Shown: piece after piece, positions 23,011 through 31,403 of the stretch
Layout of the letters: each line of letters starts with the position of its first letter
How positions within the stretch are numbered: position 1 is the stretch's first letter
Assembly (NCBI GenBank): GCA_017462405.1
Contig: JAFTRF010000300.1
Span: 1 to 33,252, forward strand
DNA from: Clostridia bacterium
GTDB taxonomy: Bacteria > Bacillota > Clostridia > Oscillospirales > Acutalibacteraceae
Length of the DNA stretch: 33,252 nt
Direction: 5' to 3'
Position numbers and translations under genes: made by a program
Notes under the pieces: model-generated
What the model was told of the DNA's origin: nothing
What the model saw: only the letters and a program-made list of their open reading frames with translations
The model's database searches: none

Positions 23011-24627
23011 TCAGATCACCGAGGCCGAAATCATTTCTGCCCACGAGCAGACGCAGGTGTCCCGGAGTGGCAGCAGCCCCTCCTCCAGTTCATCAATGCG
23101 GTCGGTCTTTCCGTCGGCGTAATCCAGCAGGCGGTCACGGCAATGCTCCAGCCGGCGGCTCAGACCGCCCAGACGGGCATCCTGTATCTCAAAGCCGTAG
23201 GGTTTGTTGACCGTGAACCACTGATGGCGGTACTGCTCGTAGAAAATCTGCAGACGGTCGAGGCATTCGTTGTAGTCCTCCTCTGCCAGCTTCCGCAGAT
23301 CGTCCCGGTCACCCAGATGATACAGACGGCGGGTTTTCTTTGCCAGATTGTACTTGACTTCCATCACGTCCACCAACGATGCCGCCGCTTCAAACAGAAA
23401 TCCGCGGTGTTTGCTTTCCGCCGCACGGCGATGGAGCCGCTCCGCAAAGTCTGCGATGCGCGCTTCGTCCACTTCCGGTATATTGGCACTCATGGTACCG
23501 TAGAACACGTCATCGTACAGGTGTGTCTTGGCATAGTTGCAGGCACTGCGCTGGAAGAACGGCGATTCCACCGGCACATCCTCCCCGAAAATGTAATTGG
23601 GCAGGTCCAGATCCATCATCGCATCAAAATCTTCGCCGGTGATGGCACGGAATTTCGCTTTCATCTCCGCTTCGCTGAGATCATCGCCCAGCGCCGCAAT
23701 ATGCATCAGCGCGGGCAGAACGGACTCGTACGGACATTCGCCGCCGTTGTCGCCCCACAGGCAGAAAAATGCCTGACGCACCCCGTTTTCGATGCAACAC
23801 GGAATCGCCACGGCATTGCGGCGCATACTGTACCGGTTGTGGGGGGTAAAATTGTTCCACGTCCACGCACCGCCGGAAAACCAGACGTTGTCTGTCAGCT
23901 TCTGCGTGGAACGCATCATGGCATTGTACTGCACGGGGTTGGTGCAGAAGTAATCCCAGTACACCATCCCGCAGTGTGGCGGCACCTGTGCCAACAGCTC
24001 CGCCGGAAACTCACGTTCCTCCGTGCTGCTGAACACGCCGGGACTCATGCTGAAAAACAGGTCATTGGCCATCATGATCTCAAAGCCGTATTTTTTCGCA
24101 ATGTCGTTCACCCGGTTGAGATGGCGCATCAGCAATTCGTACGAATCTGCCGCGCCGTGACGGTCGCGGTACACGCCCAGTCCGATGTGGTGCGCTTCGT
24201 CCATGCCGATGTGCAGGCGGCGCCCGGAGAACACCTTGGCCACCGACGCGATCATCCGCTCGATGAGTTCATAAGTCTTCGGCTCGTCCACCAGCAGGAT
24301 GTCCTCAATGTCGAATACTTTATGGCGGTAGGCACGCCACCGTTTCAGCGACCCCAGATGCGCCAGCGTCTGAATGCAGGGGATCAGCTCGATGCCCACC
24401 GAACGGGCATAGCCATCCAGTTCCCGCAGTTCATCGGCGGTGTAGCGACCCCGCTTATACCCGAAATACGGCTCGTCCTCTACTTCGTAGGTATCCTCCG
24501 TGTAGAGCATGGCCATGTTGTAGCCCATTTTTGCAATCGCATCAAAGAACTGCTTCAGCCGCGCCACATTCGGCAGCGAGTCACGGGAGCAGTCGATCAT
24601 CACACCCAACGTATCAAAATGCTTCAT
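23011..24627 (-). CDS. GH20-like beta-N-acetylhexosaminidase
   Basis: A 538-aa glycoside hydrolase with a family 20-type barrel starting directly at the N-terminus (MKHFDTLGVMIDCSRDS). The catalytic pair is D143-E144 in RRLHIGMDEAHHIG; in GH20 the Glu is the acid/base and the Asp orients the substrate acetamido group. MLYTEDTYEVEDEPYFGY and IPCIQTLAHLG are further barrel-strand signatures. The C-terminal ~180 residues are helical. No signal peptide: it should release GlcNAc or GalNAc from imported oligosaccharides, feeding nagA and nahK. The start at 24627 has AAGGAGG 8 bases upstream. Monocistronic. Confidence 0.9.
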   Translation of the reverse strand: MKHFDTLGVMIDCSRDSLPNVARLKQFFDAIAKMGYNMAMLYTEDTYEVEDEPYFGYKRGRYTADELRELDGYARSVGIELIPCIQTLAHLGSLKRWRAYRHKVFDIEDILLVDEPKTYELIERMIASVAKVFSGRRLHIGMDEAHHIGLGVYRDRHGAADSYELLMRHLNRVNDIAKKYGFEIMMANDLFFSMSPGVFSSTEEREFPAELLAQVPPHCGMVYWDYFCTNPVQYNAMMRSTQKLTDNVWFSGGAWTWNNFTPHNRYSMRRNAVAIPCCIENGVRQAFFCLWGDNGGECPYESVLPALMHIAALGDDLSEAEMKAKFRAITGEDFDAMMDLDLPNYIFGEDVPVESPFFQRSACNYAKTHLYDDVFYGTMSANIPEVDEARIADFAERLHRRAAESKHRGFLFEAAASLVDVMEVKYNLAKKTRRLYHLGDRDDLRKLAEEDYNECLDRLQIFYEQYRHQWFTVNKPYGFEIQDARLGGLSRRLEHCRDRLLDYADGKTDRIDELEEGLLPLRDTCVCSWAEMISASVI

Positions 24628-24658
24628 GGAAATGCCTCCTTGCGGAAAGGTTTTTCTA

Positions 24659-24687
24659 ATTTTACCAAAAATTATGTTATAAGTCAA
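24659..24687 (-). promoter_or_regulatory. GH20 gene promoter
   Basis: Minus strand TTGACT (24682-24687), 17-base spacer, TAAAAT (24659-24664), 32 bases before the start codon. Confidence 0.88.
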
Positions 24688-24695
24688 TCCCAAAC

Positions 24696-24730
24696 AAAAA
24701 ATGCACCCGGTGGTCTGTACCGCCGGATGC
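24696..24730 (-). terminator. Terminator of the EIIC-like gene
   Basis: Eleven-base stem with one wobble and one mismatch (24703-24713 with 24720-24730) then six T residues on the minus strand. It stands beyond the repeat region, 225 bases after the stop. Confidence 0.7.
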
Positions 24731-24740
24731 GTTTGAAATG

Positions 24741-24945
24741 GAGGCAATGTTGTCAGGTTGAGTAGGCCCTCTCCGTCAGCCCGTAGGCAGCGTTATCGAA
24801 GATAATGCGGACACCTCTCCCGGAGGGAGGGGCAAGGGGCTTTGCAGAGTTTCAGACCTGTTTCTTGGCTCTCCCTCCGGGAGAGCTGGCGAGCGTAGCG
24901 AGACTGAGAGGGCTTTTCAGGCGTGTCACGCCACCCAAAGCGTCC
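24741..24945. repeat. Palindromic intergenic repeat, third copy
   Basis: Non-coding stretch with hairpins such as ctcccggaggga near 24817 and ctccctccgggag at 24871-24883. Its 24898-24922 part is identical over 25 bases to 10457-10481, and the flank before it is similar. Same dispersed family as the region near 10160-10500. Confidence 0.75.
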
Positions 24946-24954
24946 CCATCTCCC

Positions 24955-26034
24955 TTACAGGTCCAGCTTCATGTCGCCTTTGCGGATCCAGCCCAGTTTG
25001 CGGAACCACTCGGAGAATGCCAGCGACAGCACCGCAGGCAGAATGAAATGCATCAGCGCGATCTGCAGCAGAACCATCCACGGCTCCATGCCGCCCTGCA
25101 CCATCGTCTCATATGCCATGATGGGGCCTACCAGACCGGCAGTGCCCATGCCCGCACCCGTCGCATTGCTGGTCATGCCCAGCACCACCGTAGACACCGG
25201 GCCAAGAATAGCGGAGGTCAGGATCGCCGGGAGCCAGATGACCGGGCGGCGCATGATATTGGCCACCTGCAGCATGCTGGTGCCAAGTCCCTGTGCCATG
25301 AATCCGCCGAATTTATTTTCGCGCCAGCTGGCCACCGCAAAGCCGATCATGTTTGCACAGCAGCCCACCGTCGCCGCGCCCGCCGCAATGCCGGACAGGT
25401 TCAGCACCACACCGACGGCGGCAGAGCTGATGGGCAGCGTCAGGATCATACCCATCAGGACGGAAACGATCACGCCCATCAGAACCGGCTGCTGCTCGGT
25501 ACCCCAGTTTACCAGTGCGCCCAGTCCCGTCATGAACGTGGAGATGGGCGGCCCGATCAGCAGACCCACGGCACCGCCGGACAGAATGGATACCATCGGC
25601 GTGACGATGATGTCGATTTTGGTCTTGCCCGCCACCAGACGGCCCGCTTCTACGGCCACCATCGCAGCAATGAATGCACCCAGCGGTTCACCCGGTCCGG
25701 CCAGCGTCACCACGCCGCCGGCAAAAAACGTACCCGCCAGAATCTTGGCGGCAAATGCGCCCACCATACCGGCCGTTGCCGCCGACAGCAGCACATACAC
25801 CGGGGCTTTCAGCCGCTGTGCCACACCGATGCCGATGCCGGCGCCGGTCACAGCCGATGCCGCTTTGCCCATCAGCACGATGGCCTCACCCACCGTGCCG
25901 GGGATCATTGCACCGATCTGCGCCAGAATGGTACCGATGATCAGCGTTGCAAACAGCCCGGAGGCCATACCGCTCATGCCTTCAATAAAAATGTGGTGCA
26001 GTACCCGCACGACCGGGTTTTGTTTCTTACTCAT
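24955..26034 (-). CDS. PTS EIIC-type membrane protein of the PfoR-like group
   Basis: A 359-aa very hydrophobic protein with about nine or ten membrane segments, rich in Gly and Ala. It fits the PTS_EIIC_2 family, which includes clostridial PfoR proteins: HHIFIEGMSGMASGLFATLIIGTILAQIG at the N-terminus and the central TPMVSILSGGAVGLLIGPPI are characteristic. No EIIA or EIIB domain or gene is nearby, so phosphotransfer cannot be assumed. AAAGGAG stands 9 bases before the ATG. Monocistronic, divergent from the methyltransferase gene. Substrate unknown. Confidence 0.85.
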   Translation of the reverse strand: MSKKQNPVVRVLHHIFIEGMSGMASGLFATLIIGTILAQIGAMIPGTVGEAIVLMGKAASAVTGAGIGIGVAQRLKAPVYVLLSAATAGMVGAFAAKILAGTFFAGGVVTLAGPGEPLGAFIAAMVAVEAGRLVAGKTKIDIIVTPMVSILSGGAVGLLIGPPISTFMTGLGALVNWGTEQQPVLMGVIVSVLMGMILTLPISSAAVGVVLNLSGIAAGAATVGCCANMIGFAVASWRENKFGGFMAQGLGTSMLQVANIMRRPVIWLPAILTSAILGPVSTVVLGMTSNATGAGMGTAGLVGPIMAYETMVQGGMEPWMVLLQIALMHFILPAVLSLAFSEWFRKLGWIRKGDMKLDL

Positions 26035-26179
26035 GTTTATTTCTCCTTTACACCCGTCTTTCTATGTGTCTTGACATATTATACGCTTTTTCAGGACTTT
26101 TGTATAGTCTCTGCTTCTACAATCTTTTCCGGAGATTTGCCCGGAATTTCGATATTTTGAACAAGAGGATGTGTTTTTT

Positions 26180-26767
26180 ATGAATCCACAAGCATTCAAC
26201 CACGGTTTTCCCTTTAACAGTCTGGGCATGACCCATCGTTTCGCCGCCGAGGTGGTTCGTCCGGGCGACCTGTGCATTGATGCCACCGCCGGGCGCGGGC
26301 GGGACACCGCCTTTTTGTGCGGGCTGGTCGGTCCCTCCGGACGGGTGCTGGCATTTGACATCCAGCCGGAGGCTGTTGCCGCCACCCGGACGCTGCTGGA
26401 TGAAAAGGGGCTGACGCAGGCCGAGGTATACTGCGACAGCCATCACAACATGATGCAGTACGCTGCTCCCGGCACCGTCCGCTGCATTCTGTTCAACTTC
26501 GGCTGGCTGCCCGGCGGCGACCACGCCTGCTACACCCGGCCGGAGACCAGCATCCCCGCCATCGAGGCCGGATTGGAGCTGCTGATGGAGGACGGGCTGA
26601 TGAGCCTGTGCATTTATTCCGGTGGAGTCAACGGCTACGGCGAACGGGACGCCATCCTGCAGTACGTGGAAACCATCGATCCCAAGCGGTACACGGTCAT
26701 CACCACACGGTTCGCCAACCGCACCGGCGACCCGCCGATCCCGGTGTTTATTGTCAAGCGCGGATAA
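26180..26767 (+). CDS. mnmM: Class I SAM-dependent methyltransferase, MnmM/YtqB family
   Basis: A 195-aa methyltransferase of the rRNA_methylase (YtqB) family; the Bacillus member MnmM methylates the wobble uridine nm5(s2)U34 in tRNA. The SAM loop is DATAGRGRDTAFL (about residues 34-46), the acidic strand-2 end is AFDIQPEAV, and the family hallmark FNFGWLPGGDH is present. The C-terminal PPIPVFIVKRG is usual too. I take the ATG at 26180, because AAGAGG lies 11 bases before it while the in-frame GTG at 26171 is too close to that site. Single gene with its own terminator. Confidence 0.92.
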   Translation: MNPQAFNHGFPFNSLGMTHRFAAEVVRPGDLCIDATAGRGRDTAFLCGLVGPSGRVLAFDIQPEAVAATRTLLDEKGLTQAEVYCDSHHNMMQYAAPGTVRCILFNFGWLPGGDHACYTRPETSIPAIEAGLELLMEDGLMSLCIYSGGVNGYGERDAILQYVETIDPKRYTVITTRFANRTGDPPIPVFIVKRG

Positions 26768-26807
26768 AAAAAGCCGATGCGCAGTATGCTCTGCACATCG
26801 GCTTTTT
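26768..26807. terminator. Bidirectional terminator
   Basis: Twelve-base stem (26768-26779 with 26796-26807) with A/T tracts on both sides, between convergent genes. Confidence 0.9.
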
Positions 26808-26810
26808 GCG

Positions 26811-27281
26811 TTATTTCGATTTCGTCTGCAGACGCCACATCGACTCGCCTGCCGCACCGTCGGTGTAGATCACGATCAGATTGCCCACGGCGAAATCCGT
26901 CATTTCGGCCGTCTTCCACGAACTGCCCGAAGGGATGAACAGCGGCACGCTGTCCTTCAGCGTATGCGTCTTCGTGTCCGTGGTGGGGGTATACTGATCC
27001 ATGGGAAATTCCTGCATCACCAGATACGAAGTCACCTTGGAGGAGGAACTATCCTCCGGCTGGGAGGTTTCATCCTTCCGGTACACCTGAATGGTGATGG
27101 TCCGGCCGTCAATTTCCTTGATGATGCCGACAATGGGGTCTTTCTTTTCCACGATTTCCGCCGAGGCTACACCGCCGCCGGCACCGTTGGCGATGAATCC
27201 GCGCAGATCGCAGCCGGTCAGCATCACACACAGCATCAGAACCAGCATCAGCAGACCCGCCGTTTTCAGAGATTTCTTCAT
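26811..27281 (-). CDS. Putative lipoprotein of unknown function
   Basis: A 156-aa lipoprotein: MKKSLK, hydrophobic segment, lipobox LTGC with the Cys near residue 23. The mature part begins with a Gly-rich linker and a strand-rich stretch VGIIKEIDGRTITIQVYRKDE, a pattern seen in small OB-like lipoproteins that may modulate or bind metal or peptide; no function can be assigned. The second ATG (27281) gives a 9-base gap to GGAG, the first (27287) only 3, so I use 27281. Own promoter at 27342-27370. Confidence 0.82.
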   Translation of the reverse strand: MKKSLKTAGLLMLVLMLCVMLTGCDLRGFIANGAGGGVASAEIVEKKDPIVGIIKEIDGRTITIQVYRKDETSQPEDSSSSKVTSYLVMQEFPMDQYTPTTDTKTHTLKDSVPLFIPSGSSWKTAEMTDFAVGNLIVIYTDGAAGESMWRLQTKSK

Positions 27282-27341
27282 ATTCATGGACTCCTTTCCC
27301 ATGGAATGGGTAATTTTTTCATTCGGTACGCTCTGATTTCT

Positions 27342-27370
27342 ATTATAAGCCAAATCCATGAAAAAATCAA
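27342..27370 (-). promoter_or_regulatory. Lipoprotein gene promoter
   Basis: Minus strand TTGATT (27365-27370), 17-base spacer, TATAAT (27342-27347). Confidence 0.88.
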
Positions 27371-27443
27371 CGGGGAAAATGGAAATCGCACCATCGGAAA
27401 TGCAAAAGTGACGAAAACGCAAGATTGTCTTCTCTGAATCCCC

Positions 27444-29294
27444 TTATGTTCCCTCCGGCACCGGTACGGTGTTGATTTCCGGCACAGACGGATGGGCTTT
27501 CAGAAAGATGGTGGACAGCACCCGCACTTTCTCTACGGCAGACAGCCATTCCAGCTCTGGCACATCTGCCGGATACTGAAGCGTCCCATCCTTGTATACG
27601 ACCACCAGTTCCTGCGTGACCTGATCGACCTCGCCGCCTTCTTTCAGCGTGATCTCATCCGGTCCGTCCACAAATTCCGCATAACGCACCAGCCGGTTGT
27701 CCACCGTCAGCCCGTAACCCGCCTCCGGGAAAATCCGGACGTACTGCTCGTCCAGCGCCCGGTAGAGCATCTGGATTTCCAGATCCGTTTTGTATTCCAT
27801 CCCCGGTCGGATTTCCATATTCGATTTGATCTCCAGCCGGCCATCGGTTTTCAGGATCACATAATCTGCCGCCTGCACGATTTTTTCGCCGTTGGACCAA
27901 AGGTTCCTCCGCAGGAGCGAACCATTCCCCAGCCTTCGAATCTCCTCCACACCGTAGCGCAGCTGTACCCGATTCTGACCGGCGCTTGCAATAAAGTATT
28001 CGCCGGCCTGCGCCTTCAGCGAAATATATTCCGTTTTGCTGTTATGCGCCGTGTCCGGCTTGCCGGTGTACATTTCAATGGCATACGTCGGAGTCGGAAA
28101 GTAAATCAATGTACCATCCGTCATCAGCATGCCGTAGCTGCCGTTTGCCGTGGGACCGTTACCAAACAGCCATTCCGCTTTCTGGTCTTTCAGCAGGGCA
28201 TCCCAGCAGCGCCAGCGCATCAGCTGTTCCTCCCGCGCCTGCCATTTGTCATTCACAAAATAATCGTATTCATGCAACGGCGGAGCGTCGTCGAACCCCC
28301 AAGACGGCTCAACAATCAGTTCCGGTTCCTTGCTGTGCTGATATTTTTCCCGGAACGCTTCTTCGGTCGTGTGGAGATACGTGATGGTGTAATCCTCCCA
28401 CAAGATCCACAGCTCCTGCGGTCCGTCCGGGTTGTCCGCTGTCCATACGGATATGGCGCCATATTTCCCCTCATACTGCGCCGCCTCAGGCACCTCCGCC
28501 AAAAAGTCCGGATTGAAATAGAGACGCCCGGCGTCGAGGCACGCATTGCGGCAGATGGTCTGATAATTCCACTTCGGGTCAAAAGTCAGGTTCAGGTCTT
28601 TGTATTCCTTTTCGCCGTCCGGATTTTTCAACGAATCCTCCGGCACCAGACTTTCGGCCAGCGCGACTGCATCCAGCGCCACGGCGCTTTCGCCTTCCAG
28701 CTGGAGAATGAACAGATATTCGTTCGTAACCCACACCAGCACGTCATTCTGATCCCATTTGCTCCGGTAGCCGACGTATTCTCCGATCCGGACCGTTTCC
28801 CACGTACCGCTGGAAGGCGTTCTGCTCGATGACACCGAGAAGGTTCTCTGCCGCAAGGTCACCGCGTGTCCTTCCCACGTTTCCCACCGTTGTTCCATGT
28901 ACGTTTCGGTAATCCAGTTACCATAATTGTCCATTTGTCCGCCGGGTCTTCTGTGTACCAGATGGAATTTTTCCGGCAGCGCAGCCGGGGTATAGATCGT
29001 TTCCAGTTCATCGGGTGCGGGATCCTCCAGCATGTGGGTCAGCACCCAAAAGCCATACCAGTTATTGTTCTGTTTTTCGTAGCGCAGAAGCGGCTGATTA
29101 GGGCGAATCGCCTCTACCGTAATCACCGAGGTGAAAAACACCACCAGCACCGCCGGCAATACCGCCGCGCGCCTCCACATTGCACCGCCCCACACAGACC
29201 GGGCCTCCGCTTTGGGTGCCATGGCTTTGTCGCATTCCGCGATGTATTTATCGTCGATTTCTCCGATGTATTGCAACAGTTCCGTTTTCTTCAT
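27444..29294 (-). CDS. Membrane anti-sigma-factor-like protein with DUF4367-like and repeat-sensor domains
   Basis: A 616-aa protein with a short cytoplasmic N-terminus (YIGEIDDKYIAECDKAM, about residues 1-40) like those of ECF anti-sigma factors, one membrane helix (43-62), and a large outer part. Residues about 80-215 (TIYTPAALPEKFHLV..., GYRSKWDQNDVLVWVTNEYLFILQLEG) resemble DUF4367, a domain common in clostridial anti-sigma factors. Residues about 235-600 repeat the fold of the lipoprotein at 19361-20428 (ELWILWEDYTITYLHTT, GSYGMLMTDGTLIYF, YVRIFPEAGYGLTVDNRL). Its ATG overlaps the sigma stop by 4 bases. Likely holds the sigma factor until an envelope signal is sensed; this role is inferred. 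Confidence 0.82.
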   Translation of the reverse strand: MKKTELLQYIGEIDDKYIAECDKAMAPKAEARSVWGGAMWRRAAVLPAVLVVFFTSVITVEAIRPNQPLLRYEKQNNNWYGFWVLTHMLEDPAPDELETIYTPAALPEKFHLVHRRPGGQMDNYGNWITETYMEQRWETWEGHAVTLRQRTFSVSSSRTPSSGTWETVRIGEYVGYRSKWDQNDVLVWVTNEYLFILQLEGESAVALDAVALAESLVPEDSLKNPDGEKEYKDLNLTFDPKWNYQTICRNACLDAGRLYFNPDFLAEVPEAAQYEGKYGAISVWTADNPDGPQELWILWEDYTITYLHTTEEAFREKYQHSKEPELIVEPSWGFDDAPPLHEYDYFVNDKWQAREEQLMRWRCWDALLKDQKAEWLFGNGPTANGSYGMLMTDGTLIYFPTPTYAIEMYTGKPDTAHNSKTEYISLKAQAGEYFIASAGQNRVQLRYGVEEIRRLGNGSLLRRNLWSNGEKIVQAADYVILKTDGRLEIKSNMEIRPGMEYKTDLEIQMLYRALDEQYVRIFPEAGYGLTVDNRLVRYAEFVDGPDEITLKEGGEVDQVTQELVVVYKDGTLQYPADVPELEWLSAVEKVRVLSTIFLKAHPSVPEINTVPVPEGT

Positions 29295-29851
29295 GGCACG
29301 ATCCCCTCCTTCTGCAGACGCACTCTCAGATCTTTCCGCACGCGGAACAGGATGCTCTTGACTTTGCTCTCGCTCAACCCCAGCCGCTGTGCAATTTCCT
29401 CAATGGAATACAGATGCCAGTACCGCGCTACGAACACCACCCGCTTTTCTTTGGGCAATCCGCCCACAAAGCGGTTCAGCAGCCGGAGCAAGGCGTTCTC
29501 GTCCACCTGCATTTCCACCGTTTCGCTGCCGGCAACCACCCCGCCCAGTTCCTCCAGCGATACCTCCGCCTGTCCGCCGCCGCGCTTCTGCGCATTGCGC
29601 TTGTCCAGCCGGTTCAGCGCCAGATTCCGCGTGATGCGCCCCAAAAAGCATTTCAGACTTTGCGGGCGTGTCGGCGGCATCTGATTCCACGCTTTCAGAT
29701 ACGTATCGTTCACGCACTCCTCCGAGTCCCATACGTCCTGCAGGATCCGCATCGCAATTTCCTTGCAGTAGCCGCCGTATTGTTGTCCGGTCGCCGTGAT
29801 CGCTTCTTCCGAACGCGCAAAATACAGATTGATGATCTGTTCATCGGTCAT
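29291..29851 (-). CDS. ECF-type RNA polymerase sigma factor
   Basis: A 186-aa sigma-70 family protein with region 2 (MTDEQIINLYFARSEEAI... to DVWDSEECVNDTYLKAWNQMPP, where DxWDxEECVNDT is typical of a clostridial ECF group) and region 4 (LPKEKRVVFVARYWHLYSIEEIAQRLGLSESKVKSILFRVRKDLRVRL). No region 1 or 3. AAGGAGG stands 9 bases upstream of the ATG at 29851. It overlaps the following anti-sigma-like gene, the standard arrangement for an ECF pair, and is likely to control its own promoter (29892-29917). Confidence 0.94.
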   Translation of the reverse strand: MTDEQIINLYFARSEEAITATGQQYGGYCKEIAMRILQDVWDSEECVNDTYLKAWNQMPPTRPQSLKCFLGRITRNLALNRLDKRNAQKRGGGQAEVSLEELGGVVAGSETVEMQVDENALLRLLNRFVGGLPKEKRVVFVARYWHLYSIEEIAQRLGLSESKVKSILFRVRKDLRVRLQKEGIVP

Positions 29852-29890
29852 GCTTGTCCCCTCCTTTTGATGGATCTCTCCTGCTTATAC

Positions 29891-29917
29891 AGACCGGATT
29901 TTTCCATAGCGGTTGCA
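29891..29917 (-). promoter_or_regulatory. Putative autoregulated ECF promoter
   Basis: Minus strand TGCAACC (29911-29917), 16-base spacer, GTCT (29891-29894). This resembles ECF promoters of the AAC/GTC type. A TATAAG just after it could serve sigma-A but has no good -35. Confidence 0.45.
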
Positions 29918-29920
29918 CGA

Positions 29921-29958
29921 AAAACGAAAAAAGCGGAGAGAACTTGTCTCCCCGCTTT
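29921..29958 (-). terminator. Rnf operon terminator
   Basis: Stem 29930-29941 with 29947-29958 (two wobble or weak pairs), then a T-rich tract on the minus strand, 8 bases after rnfB. Confidence 0.85.
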
Positions 29959-29965
29959 CGCGCAA

Positions 29966-30769
29966 TTATTTCTCAAACGGACGCACCGGAACAATGCAGT
30001 GCTGGGGGCAGACGCTTTCGCATTTGCCGCAGCCGGTACATTTTGCCGGATCCACGGAAGCCAGATTGTTGACCACCTTGATGGCACCGGCTTCGCAATT
30101 CTTCTGACACTTCATACAGCCGATGCAGCCTGCGGTGCAGACCTTGCGGGTGATGGCACCCTTGTCCTTGTTGGAACAGCGCACCATTGCGATCGCATCG
30201 TTGGGCACGATGGCGATCAGCTGCTTGGGGCAGGCCTTCGCACACTTGCCGCAGGCGATGCACTTGTCAGGGTCTACGTGGGCAATGCCGTTGCACACGG
30301 AAATGGCACCTTCGGGGCAGACCGCCGCGCAATCACCGAAGCCGATGCAGCCGTACGAGCAGCTGCCCGGACCGCGGAACATCTGAACCGCCGCCGCACA
30401 GGTGCGGATGCCGTCGTATTCCATCCGGTCGGAGGTCCGCTCACAGGTACCCATGCAGCGCACGACCGCCGTCTTGGGCTGCACGTCCACAGCTTCTGTG
30501 CCGAGGATGGCTGCAATGGCTACTGCGGCATCCTTGCCGCCGGGTGCGCACAGACCGGGCTGTGCTTCGCCCTTGGCCAGTGCCGCCGCATAACCGGAGC
30601 AACCGGAGAAGCCACAGGCACCGCAGTTGGCACCGGGCAGGGCCGCCTCGATGGCTTCGGCCTTTTCATCCACCGGCACCGCCATCAGCACAGATGCGAT
30701 GGCCAGACCCGCACCGGCCACCAGACCGATGCCGGACACCAGCAAAATTGCCAGTACAATGGGATTCAT
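29966..30769 (-). CDS. rnfB: Rnf complex subunit RnfB (ferredoxin-type)
   Basis: A 267-aa iron-sulfur protein, the electron entry subunit of the Rnf ferredoxin:NAD+ oxidoreductase. A membrane anchor (residues 3-30) leads to the four-Cys domain CGACGFSGC...C near residues 47-75. Then come ferredoxin-type cluster motifs: CSYGCIGFGDCAAVCP, CIACGKCAKACP, CTAGCIGCMKCQKNC and CTGCGKCESVCP. The number of clusters fits the longer clostridial RnfB. AAAGGAG precedes the start. Last gene of the operon. Confidence 0.95.
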   Translation of the reverse strand: MNPIVLAILLVSGIGLVAGAGLAIASVLMAVPVDEKAEAIEAALPGANCGACGFSGCSGYAAALAKGEAQPGLCAPGGKDAAVAIAAILGTEAVDVQPKTAVVRCMGTCERTSDRMEYDGIRTCAAAVQMFRGPGSCSYGCIGFGDCAAVCPEGAISVCNGIAHVDPDKCIACGKCAKACPKQLIAIVPNDAIAMVRCSNKDKGAITRKVCTAGCIGCMKCQKNCEAGAIKVVNNLASVDPAKCTGCGKCESVCPQHCIVPVRPFEK

Positions 30770-30788
30770 ACTTCAACCGCTCCTTTCC

Positions 30789-31403
30789 TCAGGCGAACAG
30801 ACCGTCCACCACGCCCTGGAAGCCCAGGAACGACACTGCCAGCAGCGATGCGGCGATCAGCGTAATGGGCAGTCCGCGCAGGGACTTGGGGATGTCGCAG
30901 GTTTCCAGCCGGCCGCGTACACCGGCGAACAGCACCATCGCCAGCATAAAGCCCAGACCGGAGCCAAATGCGTTGACCAGCGCGTGCGCATAGCCGTAGG
31001 AGGCCGTTTCTTCCGCCTTGGTGATGACCAGCATCGTCACGCCCAGCACGGCGCAGTTGGTGGTGATCAGCGGCAGATAAATGCCCAGCGCATTGTACAG
31101 GGACGGGACGAATTTCTTCAGGAAAATTTCGATGAGCTGCACCAGCGCGGCGATGATGAGGATATACACCACCGTCTGCAGGTATTCCAGTTCATTGGGC
31201 ACCAGTACGTAATAGTAAATGGGCCACGTCACCGCCGTGGACAGCACCATGACGAAGGTCACGGCCGCACTCATGCCAACTGCGGTGTTCAGCTTCTTGG
31301 ACACGCCCAGGAACGGACAGATGCCCAGAAACTTGCACAGGATGTAGTTTTCCGTCAGGATGGCTGCCAGAAAGACCGCCACCAACGATTTAAGCATTTC
31401 CAT
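30789..31403 (-). CDS. rnfA: Rnf complex subunit RnfA
   Basis: A 204-aa membrane protein with six hydrophobic segments. RnfA pairs with RnfE to form the inverted six-helix core that holds a [2Fe-2S] cluster in the membrane; the Cys in ENYILCKFLGICPFLG and in LPLITTNCAVLG are the expected ligands. The start at 31403 has AAGGAGG 9 bases upstream and overlaps the rnfE end by 14 bases, so a longer start is not needed. 19 bases separate it from rnfB. Confidence 0.96.
   Translation of the reverse strand: MEMLKSLVAVFLAAILTENYILCKFLGICPFLGVSKKLNTAVGMSAAVTFVMVLSTAVTWPIYYYVLVPNELEYLQTVVYILIIAALVQLIEIFLKKFVPSLYNALGIYLPLITTNCAVLGVTMLVITKAEETASYGYAHALVNAFGSGLGFMLAMVLFAGVRGRLETCDIPKSLRGLPITLIAASLLAVSFLGFQGVVDGLFA

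Noticed and set aside
22990-24765. 591-aa plus-strand frame
   Set aside because: Antisense to the GH20 gene and crossing its terminator and promoter.
26071-26108. Promoter for the methyltransferase gene (TTGACA and TATAGT)
   Set aside because: The two elements are 26 bases apart, too far for a normal sigma-A promoter; no better pair was found.
24805-26160. 451-aa and 383-aa plus-strand frames
   Set aside because: Antisense to the EIIC-like gene; His/Gln- or Pro/Ser-rich products of no family.
29180-30865. 561-aa plus-strand frame
   Set aside because: Antisense across the sigma factor, terminator and rnfB.
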